Positions 15,864 to 23,830 of a stretch of DNA of 64,000 nt are shown one piece after another. Source of the DNA: Nocardioides cavernaquae. GTDB lineage: Bacteria > Actinomycetota > Actinomycetes > Propionibacteriales > Nocardioidaceae. The position numbers were made by a program, and so were the translations under genes. Numbering within the stretch: the first letter of the stretch is position 1; the number at the start of each line of letters is the position of its first letter. The notes under the pieces were generated by a model, which was not told where the DNA came from, did no database searches, and saw only the letters and a list, made by a program, of their open reading frames with translations. Location: positions 744,001 to 808,000 of the forward strand of contig NZ_QYRP01000002.1 in NCBI RefSeq assembly GCF_003600895.1. The letters run 5' to 3'.

Positions 15864-17137
15864 CCACCGCACGACGGCTGACCGAGGCCAGGGGCCAGGC
15901 CCGGAGGCTGGCGGGCAGCGATGCGGCGAGGCTCGTGATCGTCGGCCTGGTCGCCCAGGCCGTCACCGTGCTCTCGGGCCCGATGCTCGCGCGCATGCTC
16001 GGAGACGTCGGACGCGGGCAGCTGGCGATCGTTCTTGCTGCTGCTCTGGTGTGCAATCAGTTGGCGCTGAACAGCTTGGGAGCCGGCATCACGCGGGCCG
16101 TCGCGAGCCGTCACCGTCCTGCACGCGACCTGGTCTTGCGGCACCTGCCGCGGTGGATCGCATGGTCGGCGGTGTCCGCAGTGGCGGCGGCAGGGTGCAC
16201 CGCCGTCTTCCTGCGCGACTCGGGCTCGGTCTGGCCACTGACCGCGATGGCCTTCCTCATCTGCTTCACCGGTGCCGTGCTCGGCCTGCTGCGCGCCATG
16301 GTCCGCGGCGAGAACGGCCTGAAGTACATCAACCGCGCGGACCTCGCGATCACCTTCGGCTACGTGGGGCTGGTCGTCATCCTGTTCGTGTTCTGGCGAC
16401 AGGCGCCCGCGGTCGTCGTGCTCGGGACCTTCCTCGTGGGCCAACTGTTGTCCCTGGCGATCATGTCCCGTGGCCTTCGCCCGTCGCTCGATCCCACACC
16501 CGACCTGACGGTCGCCAAGGACGTCCACGGCTTCGCGAGGCGGGGCTACTTCGCCTCCATCGGCACGCTCGACCGCCTCGGCCTCGACACCCTGATCCTG
16601 GGAGCCATGCTAGGCACGGCGATCGTCGGCCAGTACTCCATCGCGTCCTCCATCGCCGCCCTGCCGGCCCTCCTCGTCGGCCGCCTGGCGGTCGCCGTCC
16701 TCCCGCGCATGGCGGCGTACCCGCCCGCCGAGGCCGCGGCATTCCTGCGGCGATGGACCGCCGGCGCGCTGCTGCTGATGGCGCCTGTGATCGTGATCCT
16801 GTGGGTGCTGATGGATCCGCTGGTGAACGTCCTCTTCGGCGAGGTCTTCGCCCCGACGGTGTGGCCGAGCCGCATCCTGCTGATCGCCAACAGCGCCTTC
16901 TCGATCCGGCTGATCTTCACCGCTGCGGCTTCGGCGCAGGGCCGCGAACGGGCTGTCTCGGTGATCTCGCTGGTGTCGAGCGCCGGGCTGGTGGCCGCCC
17001 TGGCCATCGGCGCCCACCTCGATGGCCTCACCGGCGCCGCGATCGGCGTCACGATCGCATCGGTGGCCGGATGCCTGGCAGTGGCCCGAGCCGTCTCCTG
17101 GACTGGCCGGACCGACCTCAGGACCGACTCTCGTTGA
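15860..17137 (+). CDS. Lipopolysaccharide/polysaccharide flippase (Wzx-like, MOP family)
   Basis: A 425-residue integral membrane protein with about twelve helices. The start includes LVIVGLVAQAVTVLSGPMLA followed by RMLGDVGRGQLAIVLA, the usual N-terminal pattern of Wzx/RfbX flippases. It would move the lipid-linked repeat unit across the membrane for polymerisation by the Wzy-like protein at 3030. It is last in the operon that begins at 11311. Its 3' end overlaps the convergent pyruvyl-transferase-like gene by 20 bases. No further motif tells which glycan it carries. Confidence 0.85.
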   Translation: MTTARRLTEARGQARRLAGSDAARLVIVGLVAQAVTVLSGPMLARMLGDVGRGQLAIVLAAALVCNQLALNSLGAGITRAVASRHRPARDLVLRHLPRWIAWSAVSAVAAAGCTAVFLRDSGSVWPLTAMAFLICFTGAVLGLLRAMVRGENGLKYINRADLAITFGYVGLVVILFVFWRQAPAVVVLGTFLVGQLLSLAIMSRGLRPSLDPTPDLTVAKDVHGFARRGYFASIGTLDRLGLDTLILGAMLGTAIVGQYSIASSIAALPALLVGRLAVAVLPRMAAYPPAEAAAFLRRWTAGALLLMAPVIVILWVLMDPLVNVLFGEVFAPTVWPSRILLIANSAFSIRLIFTAAASAQGRERAVSVISLVSSAGLVAALAIGAHLDGLTGAAIGVTIASVAGCLAVARAVSWTGRTDLRTDSR

Positions 17138-18422
17138 CCCAGGCCCGGGACCGGTCGCGCAGGTTGCGGCTGATCCGGCTGATCTGCTGACCGCGGAACC
17201 GGGCATGGAGGTACGCCGGGACCATCCGGTCGGCGGCGCGCATCCGGCCGGACTGGCTGCGGGCCGCCAGAGTGGCGGCAACGGCTCGCCGCTGCCCAGC
17301 CAGGCCATCGGGCGCTGCGGCGGTGACTGCAGCAGCGGCGGCCCGTGCGGACTCGTCGGCACGCTGAGCGAGGCTGCGGGACCGCTCGGCCTCGCCGACG
17401 CTGCCGCGCAGGGCAAGCGCCTGGCCGATGGCGTCGTCCAGGTCATCAGGATCGACATCGACCGGACCCGGTTCCTCCCAGGTCCTGAGGTAGTGGGTGA
17501 GCTTCTCGTTGCTCAGCGCCACCCGCGGGACCCCGTACGCCGTGCTGATCACTGCACAGTGGAGTGACGTGCTCACCATCAGGTCGGCACCCGCGATCGT
17601 GGCCACCTTGGCCAGCGGGTCGTTGTCGCGCAGGACCTCGATGGTCCGACCGCCTGCCTGACGCTCGAACTCCCGGGCCACCTGTTCGTACAGCTCGATG
17701 GAGTCGTGTCCCGGCGCAAGTCCCGCCGCCAGCAGACGCACGTGAAGCGGAACCAGGTGCCGGCTGCCCGCCAGGGCAGCGGCCAGTGCCTCGGGGCCGA
17801 TGAGCGAGAGATATGCCTCGTTGACCTGAACCACCGCGTAGGCGTCCGTCGAGATGGCCCGCGACGGCACGTGCGCGGCGATCGAGTGCATTAGGTCGGG
17901 GGCGAGGCGATGCTCGACGCCAAGTCGCGACAACAGCTTCGCCGACCCGGCATCACGCACGGAGAGGTAATCCAGCTCGCGCAGCGCGGTCACTGCCTCA
18001 AGCCGTGCGGTGCCGATCAGCAGCGACATGTTGCGCAACCCGACCGAGTTGACGACAGCAACGCTTGAGGACGTGCCGGAGAGCGCCGACATGCGGGGAA
18101 GGTAGGCCTGCCCATAACGGCTGAGGCCCTGCTCCTGCTCGTCGAACTCAGACTGGTGGCGCAGCTCGCCGTGCGGGCCGCCAACTTCGCCGCCAACGAC
18201 CCAGACCGGGTGGGGGCCGGCGCCGTTCCGCACCACGTCGACGTACCGGTGGACCTGCTCGCCCAGCATCTGCTGGGTGCTGGCCGCGACCGGCGTCGCC
18301 AGGATGGAAGCCGCATCGCCGAGATAGCGGCGGCTCACGATGGGAAAGAGGAGATCGCCAAAATTGTCACGCTCGAACGCGCCCACCAGGACAACGGGGG
18401 CCTGCACCTCAACCACAGTCAC
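17118..18422 (-). CDS. Polysaccharide pyruvyl transferase family protein
   Basis: A 434-residue protein with VVLVGAFERDNFGDLLFPIV at the start, VWVVGGEVGGPHGELRHQ, LDYLSVRDAGSAKLL and the C-terminal ADLMVSTSLHCAVISTAYGVP. The last segment, with its STSLHxxVIS pattern, is the signature of the polysaccharide pyruvyl transferase family (PF04230), which adds ketal pyruvate to sugars; some members instead have other transferase roles. GTG 18422 is chosen with AGGAAGG just upstream; GTG 18416 is also possible. It is divergent from the FkbM methyltransferase. The Arg- and Ala-rich C-terminus is poorly conserved. Confidence 0.8.
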   Translation of the reverse strand: MTVVEVQAPVVLVGAFERDNFGDLLFPIVSRRYLGDAASILATPVAASTQQMLGEQVHRYVDVVRNGAGPHPVWVVGGEVGGPHGELRHQSEFDEQEQGLSRYGQAYLPRMSALSGTSSSVAVVNSVGLRNMSLLIGTARLEAVTALRELDYLSVRDAGSAKLLSRLGVEHRLAPDLMHSIAAHVPSRAISTDAYAVVQVNEAYLSLIGPEALAAALAGSRHLVPLHVRLLAAGLAPGHDSIELYEQVAREFERQAGGRTIEVLRDNDPLAKVATIAGADLMVSTSLHCAVISTAYGVPRVALSNEKLTHYLRTWEEPGPVDVDPDDLDDAIGQALALRGSVGEAERSRSLAQRADESARAAAAAVTAAAPDGLAGQRRAVAATLAARSQSGRMRAADRMVPAYLHARFRGQQISRISRNLRDRSRAWVNESRS

Positions 18423-18528
18423 ACCTTCCTGTCGGCGGGACGCTAGCACGCTGGAGGACACCGACGATGCGCGGATCCAAACGCCGCGTCGGCACGCCAA
18501 CTGGCCACACAGGACACGCTGATCCTCC

Positions 18529-18540
18529 TATGCTGTGCCG
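18529..18540 (+). promoter_or_regulatory. Leaderless promoter -10 (TATGCT) of the FkbM methyltransferase gene
   Basis: TATGCT (18529-18534) is followed by 6 bases and then GTG 18541. No ribosome site precedes the GTG. A -35 box is not evident. Confidence 0.45.
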
Positions 18541-19437
18541 GTGCACATGAATCTTCCGCACCAGGCCGAGCGACTCAAGCGCCGGGCCGGGTGGGCCATC
18601 CGTGACCGGTTCCCCCATCGCCGTGTGGTGCGGGTCGTGCAGGGCGTCGAGATGACCCTTCCCTGGTCCCACAGGCTCCCGGACTACACCCGCGACGGGT
18701 CGGTCTACGGACAGAACCTCGTCGAGCTGGCGCGGGCACTCACCCCCGCCGATGGACCCGTGGTCGTCATCGACATCGGCGCCAACGTGGGCGACTCCGC
18801 CCTCCAGGTGCTCGACGCGACCGACGCACGCTTCATCTGCGTCGAGGCCGACGACTACTACCTGGACTACCTGCGCACCAACGTCGGCGACGACGAGCGC
18901 TGCCGCATCGAGCCCGCGCTGCTGATCCCCGACAACTCGGCGTCGACCAACGTCTCGGTGGTCCGTGAAGGCGGCACGGCCCGCTTCGTCGAGTCCTCCT
19001 CGTCGACCTCAGACGTGTCCGGTGTGACCCCCGCCGAGCTGCGCGCACGCCACCCGTGGACTGCCGACCTCCGCCTGGTCAAGAGCGACACCGACGGGTA
19101 CGACGTCGCGCTGGTGCCCGCACTGGCCGCCGAATTCGCCGATCTCTCCCCCGTCCTCTTCTTCGAGTACGACCAGCGCCTCTCCCGCATCGCCGGCTTC
19201 GAGCCGACCGATGTGTGGAGCGCGCTTGCCGACCTGGGCTACACCGAGGTCGCGATCTGGGACCACGGCGGCGCTCCCGTGGGCCGGATCGGCATCGAGG
19301 ACGTCGCTGTAGCGGCGAAGGTGCTCGACAACGAGGTCAACACCAAGCTGCGCGCGTACTGGGATGTCGCCGTCGTCCACGGCCAGGACGCTTCCGGCCT
19401 CGCCGCGATCACGGCCCTGGTCCCCGACACCCTCTGA
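18541..19437 (+). CDS. FkbM family methyltransferase
   Basis: A 298-residue SAM-dependent methyltransferase. Motif I is VVVIDIGANVGDSALQVLD, followed by ARFICVEADDYYLDYLRTNV, then LRLVKSDTDGYDVALVPAL and SPVLFFEYDQRL. The spacing and the D-x-D-G-x-D/E pattern are those of FkbM O-methyltransferases found in glycan and polyketide clusters. It probably methylates a hydroxyl of the polysaccharide. GTG 18541 is chosen for its place 6 bases after TATGCT; GTG 18535 and ATG 18547 are in the same frame. It is convergent with the next methyltransferase, 24 bases apart. Confidence 0.82.
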   Translation: MHMNLPHQAERLKRRAGWAIRDRFPHRRVVRVVQGVEMTLPWSHRLPDYTRDGSVYGQNLVELARALTPADGPVVVIDIGANVGDSALQVLDATDARFICVEADDYYLDYLRTNVGDDERCRIEPALLIPDNSASTNVSVVREGGTARFVESSSSTSDVSGVTPAELRARHPWTADLRLVKSDTDGYDVALVPALAAEFADLSPVLFFEYDQRLSRIAGFEPTDVWSALADLGYTEVAIWDHGGAPVGRIGIEDVAVAAKVLDNEVNTKLRAYWDVAVVHGQDASGLAAITALVPDTL

Positions 19438-19461
19438 CCCGTCTCCCCCGGTAGCTGATCC

Positions 19462-20232
19462 TCAGCCGTTGCGGTGGCGCAGCGCCCACAGCCGGTGCCG
19501 GCTCGAGCGGGCGGCACCGTGGAGCCGGGAGGAGAACAGCAGCCGGGTGCGGGGGTCGAGCGGCTTGCGGTGGAACAGGTGCCAGTTGGAGCCGTTGCTG
19601 GTCACCTCGAAACCGAGTGACTCACCGAGGATGCGCAGCGACTCGACGGTGTGGAAGATGACGTGCTGGCCGACCTCGGGCCAGTAGTACCACCAGTCGC
19701 CGACCTTCGGCGCGGGCTCGGGCACGAGCTCGGTCGAGAAGAAGACCAGGTCGGTGCGCTCGGCGAGCTTGGCCAGCTGGCCCCGCGGATCGGGCAGGTG
19801 CTCGAAGACCTCGAACGCGGTGACCAGGTCATAGCGACCAAGGCCGTCGTCCTGGAACTGGCGCGCGAAGACCGGCGTGGCGTACTCGTCGAACTGCCAG
19901 AAGTCGTGTGCCGCCTCGCGCATGAACTGAACGAAGGTGCCGTAGCCCGACGCGAAGTCGAGGAAGCGCCCACCGGTCAGTCCCTCGAACCGGATGATCG
20001 CCGACGTCAGCCGGGTCATCAGGCGCGCACGGCGCATGAGGCCCGAGTCGCAGTCGTGGATCGCGCTCGCGTAGGCCTCGTCGAGGAAGGGCAGGTCGAG
20101 GATCGCGATCAGGCCGCACGCGGTGCAGCGGTGGTAGTCCGCGTCGTACTTCCCGAGCACCAGGGCGTTGTCGAACAACACCATGGCGGCATCGCAGACA
20201 GGGCAGCTCGGGCTGCCGGAGTTCGAGGTCAC
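19462..20232 (-). CDS. Class I SAM methyltransferase with N-terminal zinc-ribbon
   Basis: A 256-residue protein. Residues about 10-40 hold two Cys pairs, CPVC and CTAC, forming a probable zinc ribbon. The SAM domain follows: RFLDFASGYGTFVQFMRE, YDLVTAFEVFEHLPDP and LVFFSTELVPEP. This layout (zinc-binding head plus methyltransferase 23 domain) resembles sugar C-methyltransferases and related enzymes of cell-surface loci, but the long C-terminal domain typical of NDP-sugar C-methyltransferases is absent. The GTG start overlaps the stop of the upstream SGNH-like gene (GTGA), so translation is coupled. The acceptor is unknown. Confidence 0.78.
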   Translation of the reverse strand: MTSNSGSPSCPVCDAAMVLFDNALVLGKYDADYHRCTACGLIAILDLPFLDEAYASAIHDCDSGLMRRARLMTRLTSAIIRFEGLTGGRFLDFASGYGTFVQFMREAAHDFWQFDEYATPVFARQFQDDGLGRYDLVTAFEVFEHLPDPRGQLAKLAERTDLVFFSTELVPEPAPKVGDWWYYWPEVGQHVIFHTVESLRILGESLGFEVTSNGSNWHLFHRKPLDPRTRLLFSSRLHGAARSSRHRLWALRHRNG

Positions 20233-21209
20233 GTCTGATCTCCCGGAAGTGGTGGGATGAGGGCCCGGGCGATGGCGCGGGCCAGCTTGAGCCGGCCGCT
20301 GATGGAGAAGTGCTCCGTCGCGTCCGTCGCGTTGGCGAAGTCGACGTCGTCGAGGTCGCCGCCGACGATCTGATAGTCCGCGCCGGCGGTCGAGCGGATC
20401 GCGTCGTCGACCAGCTTGATGTTGGACTGCGCGTGCGCCTCGAACTCGCCGGGAAAGTTCAGCTCTCCCCGCGCCATTGGCGCCGCGGTGCGGTAGGAGA
20501 CCGTCGGAACGCCGTACGCCGCGACCTGGCGGCCGAACTCGACCCAGTCGGCGATCCCGGGCGTCTCGGAGGAGTACTCCTCACCGTGGAAGTAGTCGAA
20601 CAACGCGCGCTCGTGCTCGATCGGCCACGGCGGCGGACCTTGGCCCTTCAGCCGGTCGCGGAACGCACCGATGGTGCTCGCGCCACCCCATCGAGTCGTG
20701 ACGGGCAGCGCATGGAACCGGTCGTACGCCGACGGGTCGGTGCGTGGCTTGCGGTGCACGTAGCGGATACGGCGTGCAGCCGAGTCGATCTGCGCGAGGT
20801 GCACGCGCGTGAGCTCATAGGAGTACGTCGGGTGCTGGGTCACGTGGACCGAGCAGCCGGTGCGCACACAAACCGAGGTGACGAGGTACTGCGGGCGGAC
20901 CGGGAGCGTGCCGAGGATGCGGAGGAACTCCGCATGCTGCCTTGCGCTGTAGCCGGCGCCGGAGATCGCCGCGACCCGCAGACCCCCGAGCTCGCGGGCG
21001 ATCAGCTCCGGGATCATCGCCGTGTCAGTGTCACCCGCCGCACCGAAGAGGCAGGACGAGTCGCCGAGGAGCAGCACGTCGACCTCGCCACGGAGCAGCT
21101 GGCGACGCACGCGGGCGAGCTGTCGCAGCGTCGGGTCGACGTGTCGGTCGCGGAGCTCGCGCACCTGGTTCCGCCGCCGCAAGACCCACGGGTGATGCCT
21201 CAGCGACAC
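20229..21209 (-). CDS. SGNH/GDSL hydrolase-like protein of the glycan cluster
   Basis: A 326-residue protein with no clear signal peptide. It shows the block I nucleophile motif VDVLLLGDSSCLFGAAG and, near the C-terminus, a D-x2-H pair in NATDATEHFSISGRLKLA, matching the Ser and Asp/His of SGNH hydrolases. Blocks II and III are not obvious. Such proteins add or remove acyl groups on glycans. It sits between the thioredoxin gene (73 bases upstream) and the zinc-ribbon methyltransferase (overlapping). The family is inferred from two motifs only, and an inactive or distant member is possible. Confidence 0.6.
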   Translation of the reverse strand: MSLRHHPWVLRRRNQVRELRDRHVDPTLRQLARVRRQLLRGEVDVLLLGDSSCLFGAAGDTDTAMIPELIARELGGLRVAAISGAGYSARQHAEFLRILGTLPVRPQYLVTSVCVRTGCSVHVTQHPTYSYELTRVHLAQIDSAARRIRYVHRKPRTDPSAYDRFHALPVTTRWGGASTIGAFRDRLKGQGPPPWPIEHERALFDYFHGEEYSSETPGIADWVEFGRQVAAYGVPTVSYRTAAPMARGELNFPGEFEAHAQSNIKLVDDAIRSTAGADYQIVGGDLDDVDFANATDATEHFSISGRLKLARAIARALIPPLPGDQT

Positions 21210-21282
21210 AGGGATTCCTCCTCCACGAGATCGGTCACGGCGAGCCTATCGAGGCAACGGCCCTCACCGCCGGGGAGTCCGG

Positions 21283-21828
21283 TCAATCGGCAAGCGCAGC
21301 ATCGAGCGCCGTGATGACCTGTGCCTTGGACGGCGCTCCCGAGGCCCGCTGGACCTCGTGGCCGGCCCCGTCGAGGACGACCGTCGTGGGCGTGCGCATG
21401 ATGCCGAGCCGGCGGACCAGGTCGAGGTGGTGCTCCGCGTCGATCTCGATGTGCACGACGCCCGGCACGACCGCCGCGACCTCACCGAGCGTGCGCCGGG
21501 CCACCCGGCACGGGGCGCAGAACGCGGTCGAGAACTGGACGAGCGTCGCCCGCTCACCGATCTGGTCGGCCCACTCGGTGCCACCGAGGAGCGGATCGGC
21601 ACGGGACGCCGGGGTCCCGGCCGGCGGCGTACCGTCCGGGTGGGCCGCGTGGCTGTCCGGGTGGGCTGCGTCGTGGCGCCCGCGCGCAGCGTGGCGCTCC
21701 GCGTGGCGGATGGCGTGCGTGCCACTGAAGCGGCCGTCGCTGATGAGCCGGTACGTCCCGAAGACGACCGCGACCACGACAGCCGCAATGAGGACGATCA
21801 GTCCCGTGAGCGTGGGCTCCGAAGTCAT
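21283..21828 (-). CDS. Membrane-anchored thioredoxin-like protein with His-rich linker
   Basis: A 181-residue protein. An N-terminal helix (LTGLIVLIAAVVVAVVFG) anchors it, then about 40 residues rich in His and Pro (HAIRHAERHAARGRHD, then two AHPD repeats). The thioredoxin domain has LVQFSTAFCAPCRVARRT, with the CxxC redox pair, and the cis-proline segment MRTPTTVVLDG. It is the family usually encoded beside DUF4395 and SseA in actinobacteria (ThiX-like). The redox domain probably lies outside the membrane, but no signal cleavage site is seen and orientation is not certain. It is transcribed together with the SGNH-like gene downstream. Confidence 0.85.
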   Translation of the reverse strand: MTSEPTLTGLIVLIAAVVVAVVFGTYRLISDGRFSGTHAIRHAERHAARGRHDAAHPDSHAAHPDGTPPAGTPASRADPLLGGTEWADQIGERATLVQFSTAFCAPCRVARRTLGEVAAVVPGVVHIEIDAEHHLDLVRRLGIMRTPTTVVLDGAGHEVQRASGAPSKAQVITALDAALAD

Positions 21829-21863
21829 GCCGATCCCAACTGCCGCACCAGGCCAGGCATTCC

Positions 21864-22448
21864 TCAGTCCTTGGAGGGCCGGTTGATGACGTCGACCCAG
21901 GTGACCGTCTTGACCTCGCGCGCGGGTGCGCCGACGACGACGGTCAGCTCGGGGACGTCGCGGGTGACGACCGAGTTGGCGCCGACCACGCAGCCGTCTG
22001 CCAGCGAGCGGCTCCCGAGGACGACCGCGTGGGCGCCGAGGCTCACGTAGTCACCGAGCGTCGGGAAGCCCCGGTTGGCGTCAGCACCACCACCGGCAGG
22101 CTCGCCGAGAGTCGCGCCCTGCGCCATCCTCAAACCCTTGCCCGCAACGACTCCGCCGCCGATCACGACACCGCTGGAGTGCATCAGCGACATGCCCGGG
22201 CCGATCTGTGCGTCCGGGTGGATCTCCGCGCCGGAGATCATCAGGCCCCATGCCCTGAGCACAAAGGCCAGCGGGCGAAGCGGGGTGCCCGCCACTGCGT
22301 GGCCGATGCGGAACAGCACCACCACCTGCACCTGCGGCGTGATCAGCAGCTTGCCGAGCACCTTCACCCAGAACGCCGCGCCGAACACCCGCGTCTGGTC
22401 GACGCTGGCCTTGAGGTCTTCCCGGATCAGGCTCCACATGGACAGCAT
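21864..22448 (-). CDS. Serine O-acetyltransferase-like hexapeptide-repeat protein
   Basis: A 194-residue left-handed beta-helix acyltransferase. The N-terminal helical part (MWSLIREDLKASVDQTRVFG) and the repeats IHPDAQIGPGMSLMHSSGVV and GCVVGANSVVTRDVPELTVV resemble serine acetyltransferase. The active-site His is in the SLMHSSG segment. It would make O-acetylserine, or acetylate a sugar; the neighbouring glycan cluster makes both possible. ATG 22448 or ATG 22439 can serve as start, the second with CAGGA 8 bases upstream. It starts just 4 bases after the MoaD-like stop, so these two genes are co-transcribed. Confidence 0.72.
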   Translation of the reverse strand: MLSMWSLIREDLKASVDQTRVFGAAFWVKVLGKLLITPQVQVVVLFRIGHAVAGTPLRPLAFVLRAWGLMISGAEIHPDAQIGPGMSLMHSSGVVIGGGVVAGKGLRMAQGATLGEPAGGGADANRGFPTLGDYVSLGAHAVVLGSRSLADGCVVGANSVVTRDVPELTVVVGAPAREVKTVTWVDVINRPSKD

Positions 22449-22452
22449 CCTG

Positions 22453-22725
22453 TCAGCCCCCGGCGAACGGCGGCAGGAACTCCACCGTCATACCGGCCTC
22501 GAGCACCTGCTCACCCGCGGGCGTGCCGGGCTGGCGGCCGTCGACGAGCACCGAGCAGACAGCGAGTACGGCGGGGAGCCGGTCGCTTCCGGGGTGCCGC
22601 TCGAGGATGCGTGCCCGGAGGTCGTCGAGGGTCAACGGCGACGCAAACGTTTCCGCTCCGATGCCGGCCGCAGCGCGTGCAGCCGCCCAGTAGCGCACCG
22701 TGATCCCCGTCTCGACACGTGCCAC
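22453..22725 (-). CDS. MoaD/ThiS family sulfur-carrier protein
   Basis: A 90-residue ubiquitin-fold protein. It contains ITVRYWAAARAAAGIGAET, LVDGRQPGT and the required C-terminal Gly-Gly (FLPPFAGG). The last Gly is thiocarboxylated to donate sulfur for molybdopterin, cysteine or another product. GTG 22725 has GGAAGG 7 bases upstream and gives the normal family length; ATG 22746 would add seven residues. It lies divergent from glnR, and upstream of the serine-acetyltransferase-like gene, which suggests a possible sulfur-relay or cysteine role like CysO, an inference from context. Confidence 0.82.
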   Translation of the reverse strand: MARVETGITVRYWAAARAAAGIGAETFASPLTLDDLRARILERHPGSDRLPAVLAVCSVLVDGRQPGTPAGEQVLEAGMTVEFLPPFAGG

Positions 22726-22812
22726 GCGCTCACCTTCCGGACCCATGTTCGATAGTCTCGCAGTCACCGAGGTCACACTCGCCTTCCGGGGCGGCCATGG
22801 AAGGAGGCAGCG

Positions 22813-23586
22813 ATGAGCGCTCTGCTGCTGCTGACCAGCGCCCTCCAGTCATCGTCTGACGTGCTGCCGGGGCTGTCGCTGCTCAGCCACCAGGTCAAGG
22901 TGCTCCCCGCCGAGGGCAGTGCCCTCCTCGAGGCACCCGAGTCCGACCTCGTGCTCGTCGACGGCCGCAGCGACCTCGCCCACGCACGCGACCTGTGCCG
23001 CCTCATGCAGACCACCGGCGCCGATGTGCCGGTGATCCTGATCCTCACCGAGGGCGGGCTCTCCGTGGTCGGTGCCGACTGGGGCATGGACGACGTCGTC
23101 CTCGGCACCTGCGGTCCGGCCGAGCTCGAGGCCCGCATCAAGCTGGCGATCGGCCGCAACAGCGCCCGCCGCGACGCAAACGACCCCGACTCGCACGTGA
23201 TCCGGTCCGGCGAAGTCGTCGTCGACGACGCGACGTACACCGCGCGGCTGGGTGGCCGCCCGCTCGACCTCACGTTCAAGGAGTTCGAGCTCCTCAAGTT
23301 CCTCGCGCAGCACCCGGGCCGGGTCTTCTCCCGCCAGCAGCTGCTGCAGGAGGTGTGGGGCTACGACTACTTCGGCGGCACCCGCACGGTCGACGTCCAC
23401 GTGCGCCGCCTCCGCGCCAAGCTCGGCCCCGAGAACGAGACCCTGATCGGCACCGTCCGCAACGTCGGCTACCGGTTCGTCATCCCGTCCAAGAACGCCG
23501 CGCTCGGTGGCGACAAGAGCGATGACGATGACACCGACGGCGACGGGGCGGATGCCGCCGAGGCCGAGCACCCCCTCGACGCCTGA
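22813..23586 (+). CDS. glnR: GlnR-type OmpR-family response regulator
   Basis: A 257-residue transcription factor. The N-terminal receiver-like domain has [20 protein letters not shown] and [11 protein letters not shown]. The C-terminal winged helix has [40 protein letters not shown] and VRRLRAKLG. Its position next to mshD and a MoaD-like gene, with no sensor kinase beside it, matches GlnR of Streptomyces and mycobacteria, the regulator of nitrogen assimilation, which works without a paired kinase. ATG 22813 has AAGGAGG 6 bases upstream. The last 30 residues are acidic ([12 protein letters not shown]). The tandem 22-bp array begins 15 bases after the stop. Confidence 0.85.
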   Translation: MSALLLLTSALQSSSDVLPGLSLLSHQVKVLPAEGSALLEAPESDLVLVDGRSDLAHARDLCRLMQTTGADVPVILILTEGGLSVVGADWGMDDVVLGTCGPAELEARIKLAIGRNSARRDANDPDSHVIRSGEVVVDDATYTARLGGRPLDLTFKEFELLKFLAQHPGRVFSRQQLLQEVWGYDYFGGTRTVDVHVRRLRAKLGPENETLIGTVRNVGYRFVIPSKNAALGGDKSDDDDTDGDGADAAEAEHPLDA

Positions 23587-23601
23587 CCACTCCGCCGAAA
23601 G

Positions 23602-23813
23602 GTCAGGTCTGGCGTGCCGAACCGTCAGGTCTGGCGTGCCGAACCGTCAGGTCTGGCGTGCCGAACCGTCAGGTCTGGCGTGCCGAACCGTCAGGTCTGG
23701 CGTGCCGAACCGTCAGGTCTGGCGTGCCGAACCGTCAGGTCTGGCGTGCCGAACCGTCAGGTCTGGCGTGCCGAACCGTCAGGTCTGGCGTGGCCGAACC
23801 GTCAGGTCTGGCG
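23602..23813 (+). repeat. 22-bp tandem array, type A, ten units (forward)
   Basis: Units start at 23602, 23624, 23646, 23668, 23690, 23712, 23734 and 23756 and are identical 22-mers (start GTCAGGTCTGGCG, end CCGAACC). The ninth, at 23778, has one extra base; the tenth is truncated at GTCAGGTCTGGCG (23801-23813). It is led by CGCCGAAAG. There are no unique spacers, so it is not CRISPR. Reading frames across it are open by repetition only. It ends 5 bases before the mshD -10 box. Confidence 0.95.
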
Positions 23814-23818
23814 GTCGA

Positions 23819-23830
23819 TAGGGTCAACCC
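23819..23830 (+). promoter_or_regulatory. Leaderless promoter -10 (TAGGGT) of mshD
   Basis: TAGGGT (23819-23824) then 6 bases then ATG 23831. The upstream promoter region is the 22-bp array itself, so the array could affect mshD expression. Confidence 0.5.

Noticed and set aside
23602..23813. CRISPR array
   Set aside because: Units follow each other with no unique spacers and have a 22-base period, and no cas genes are near.
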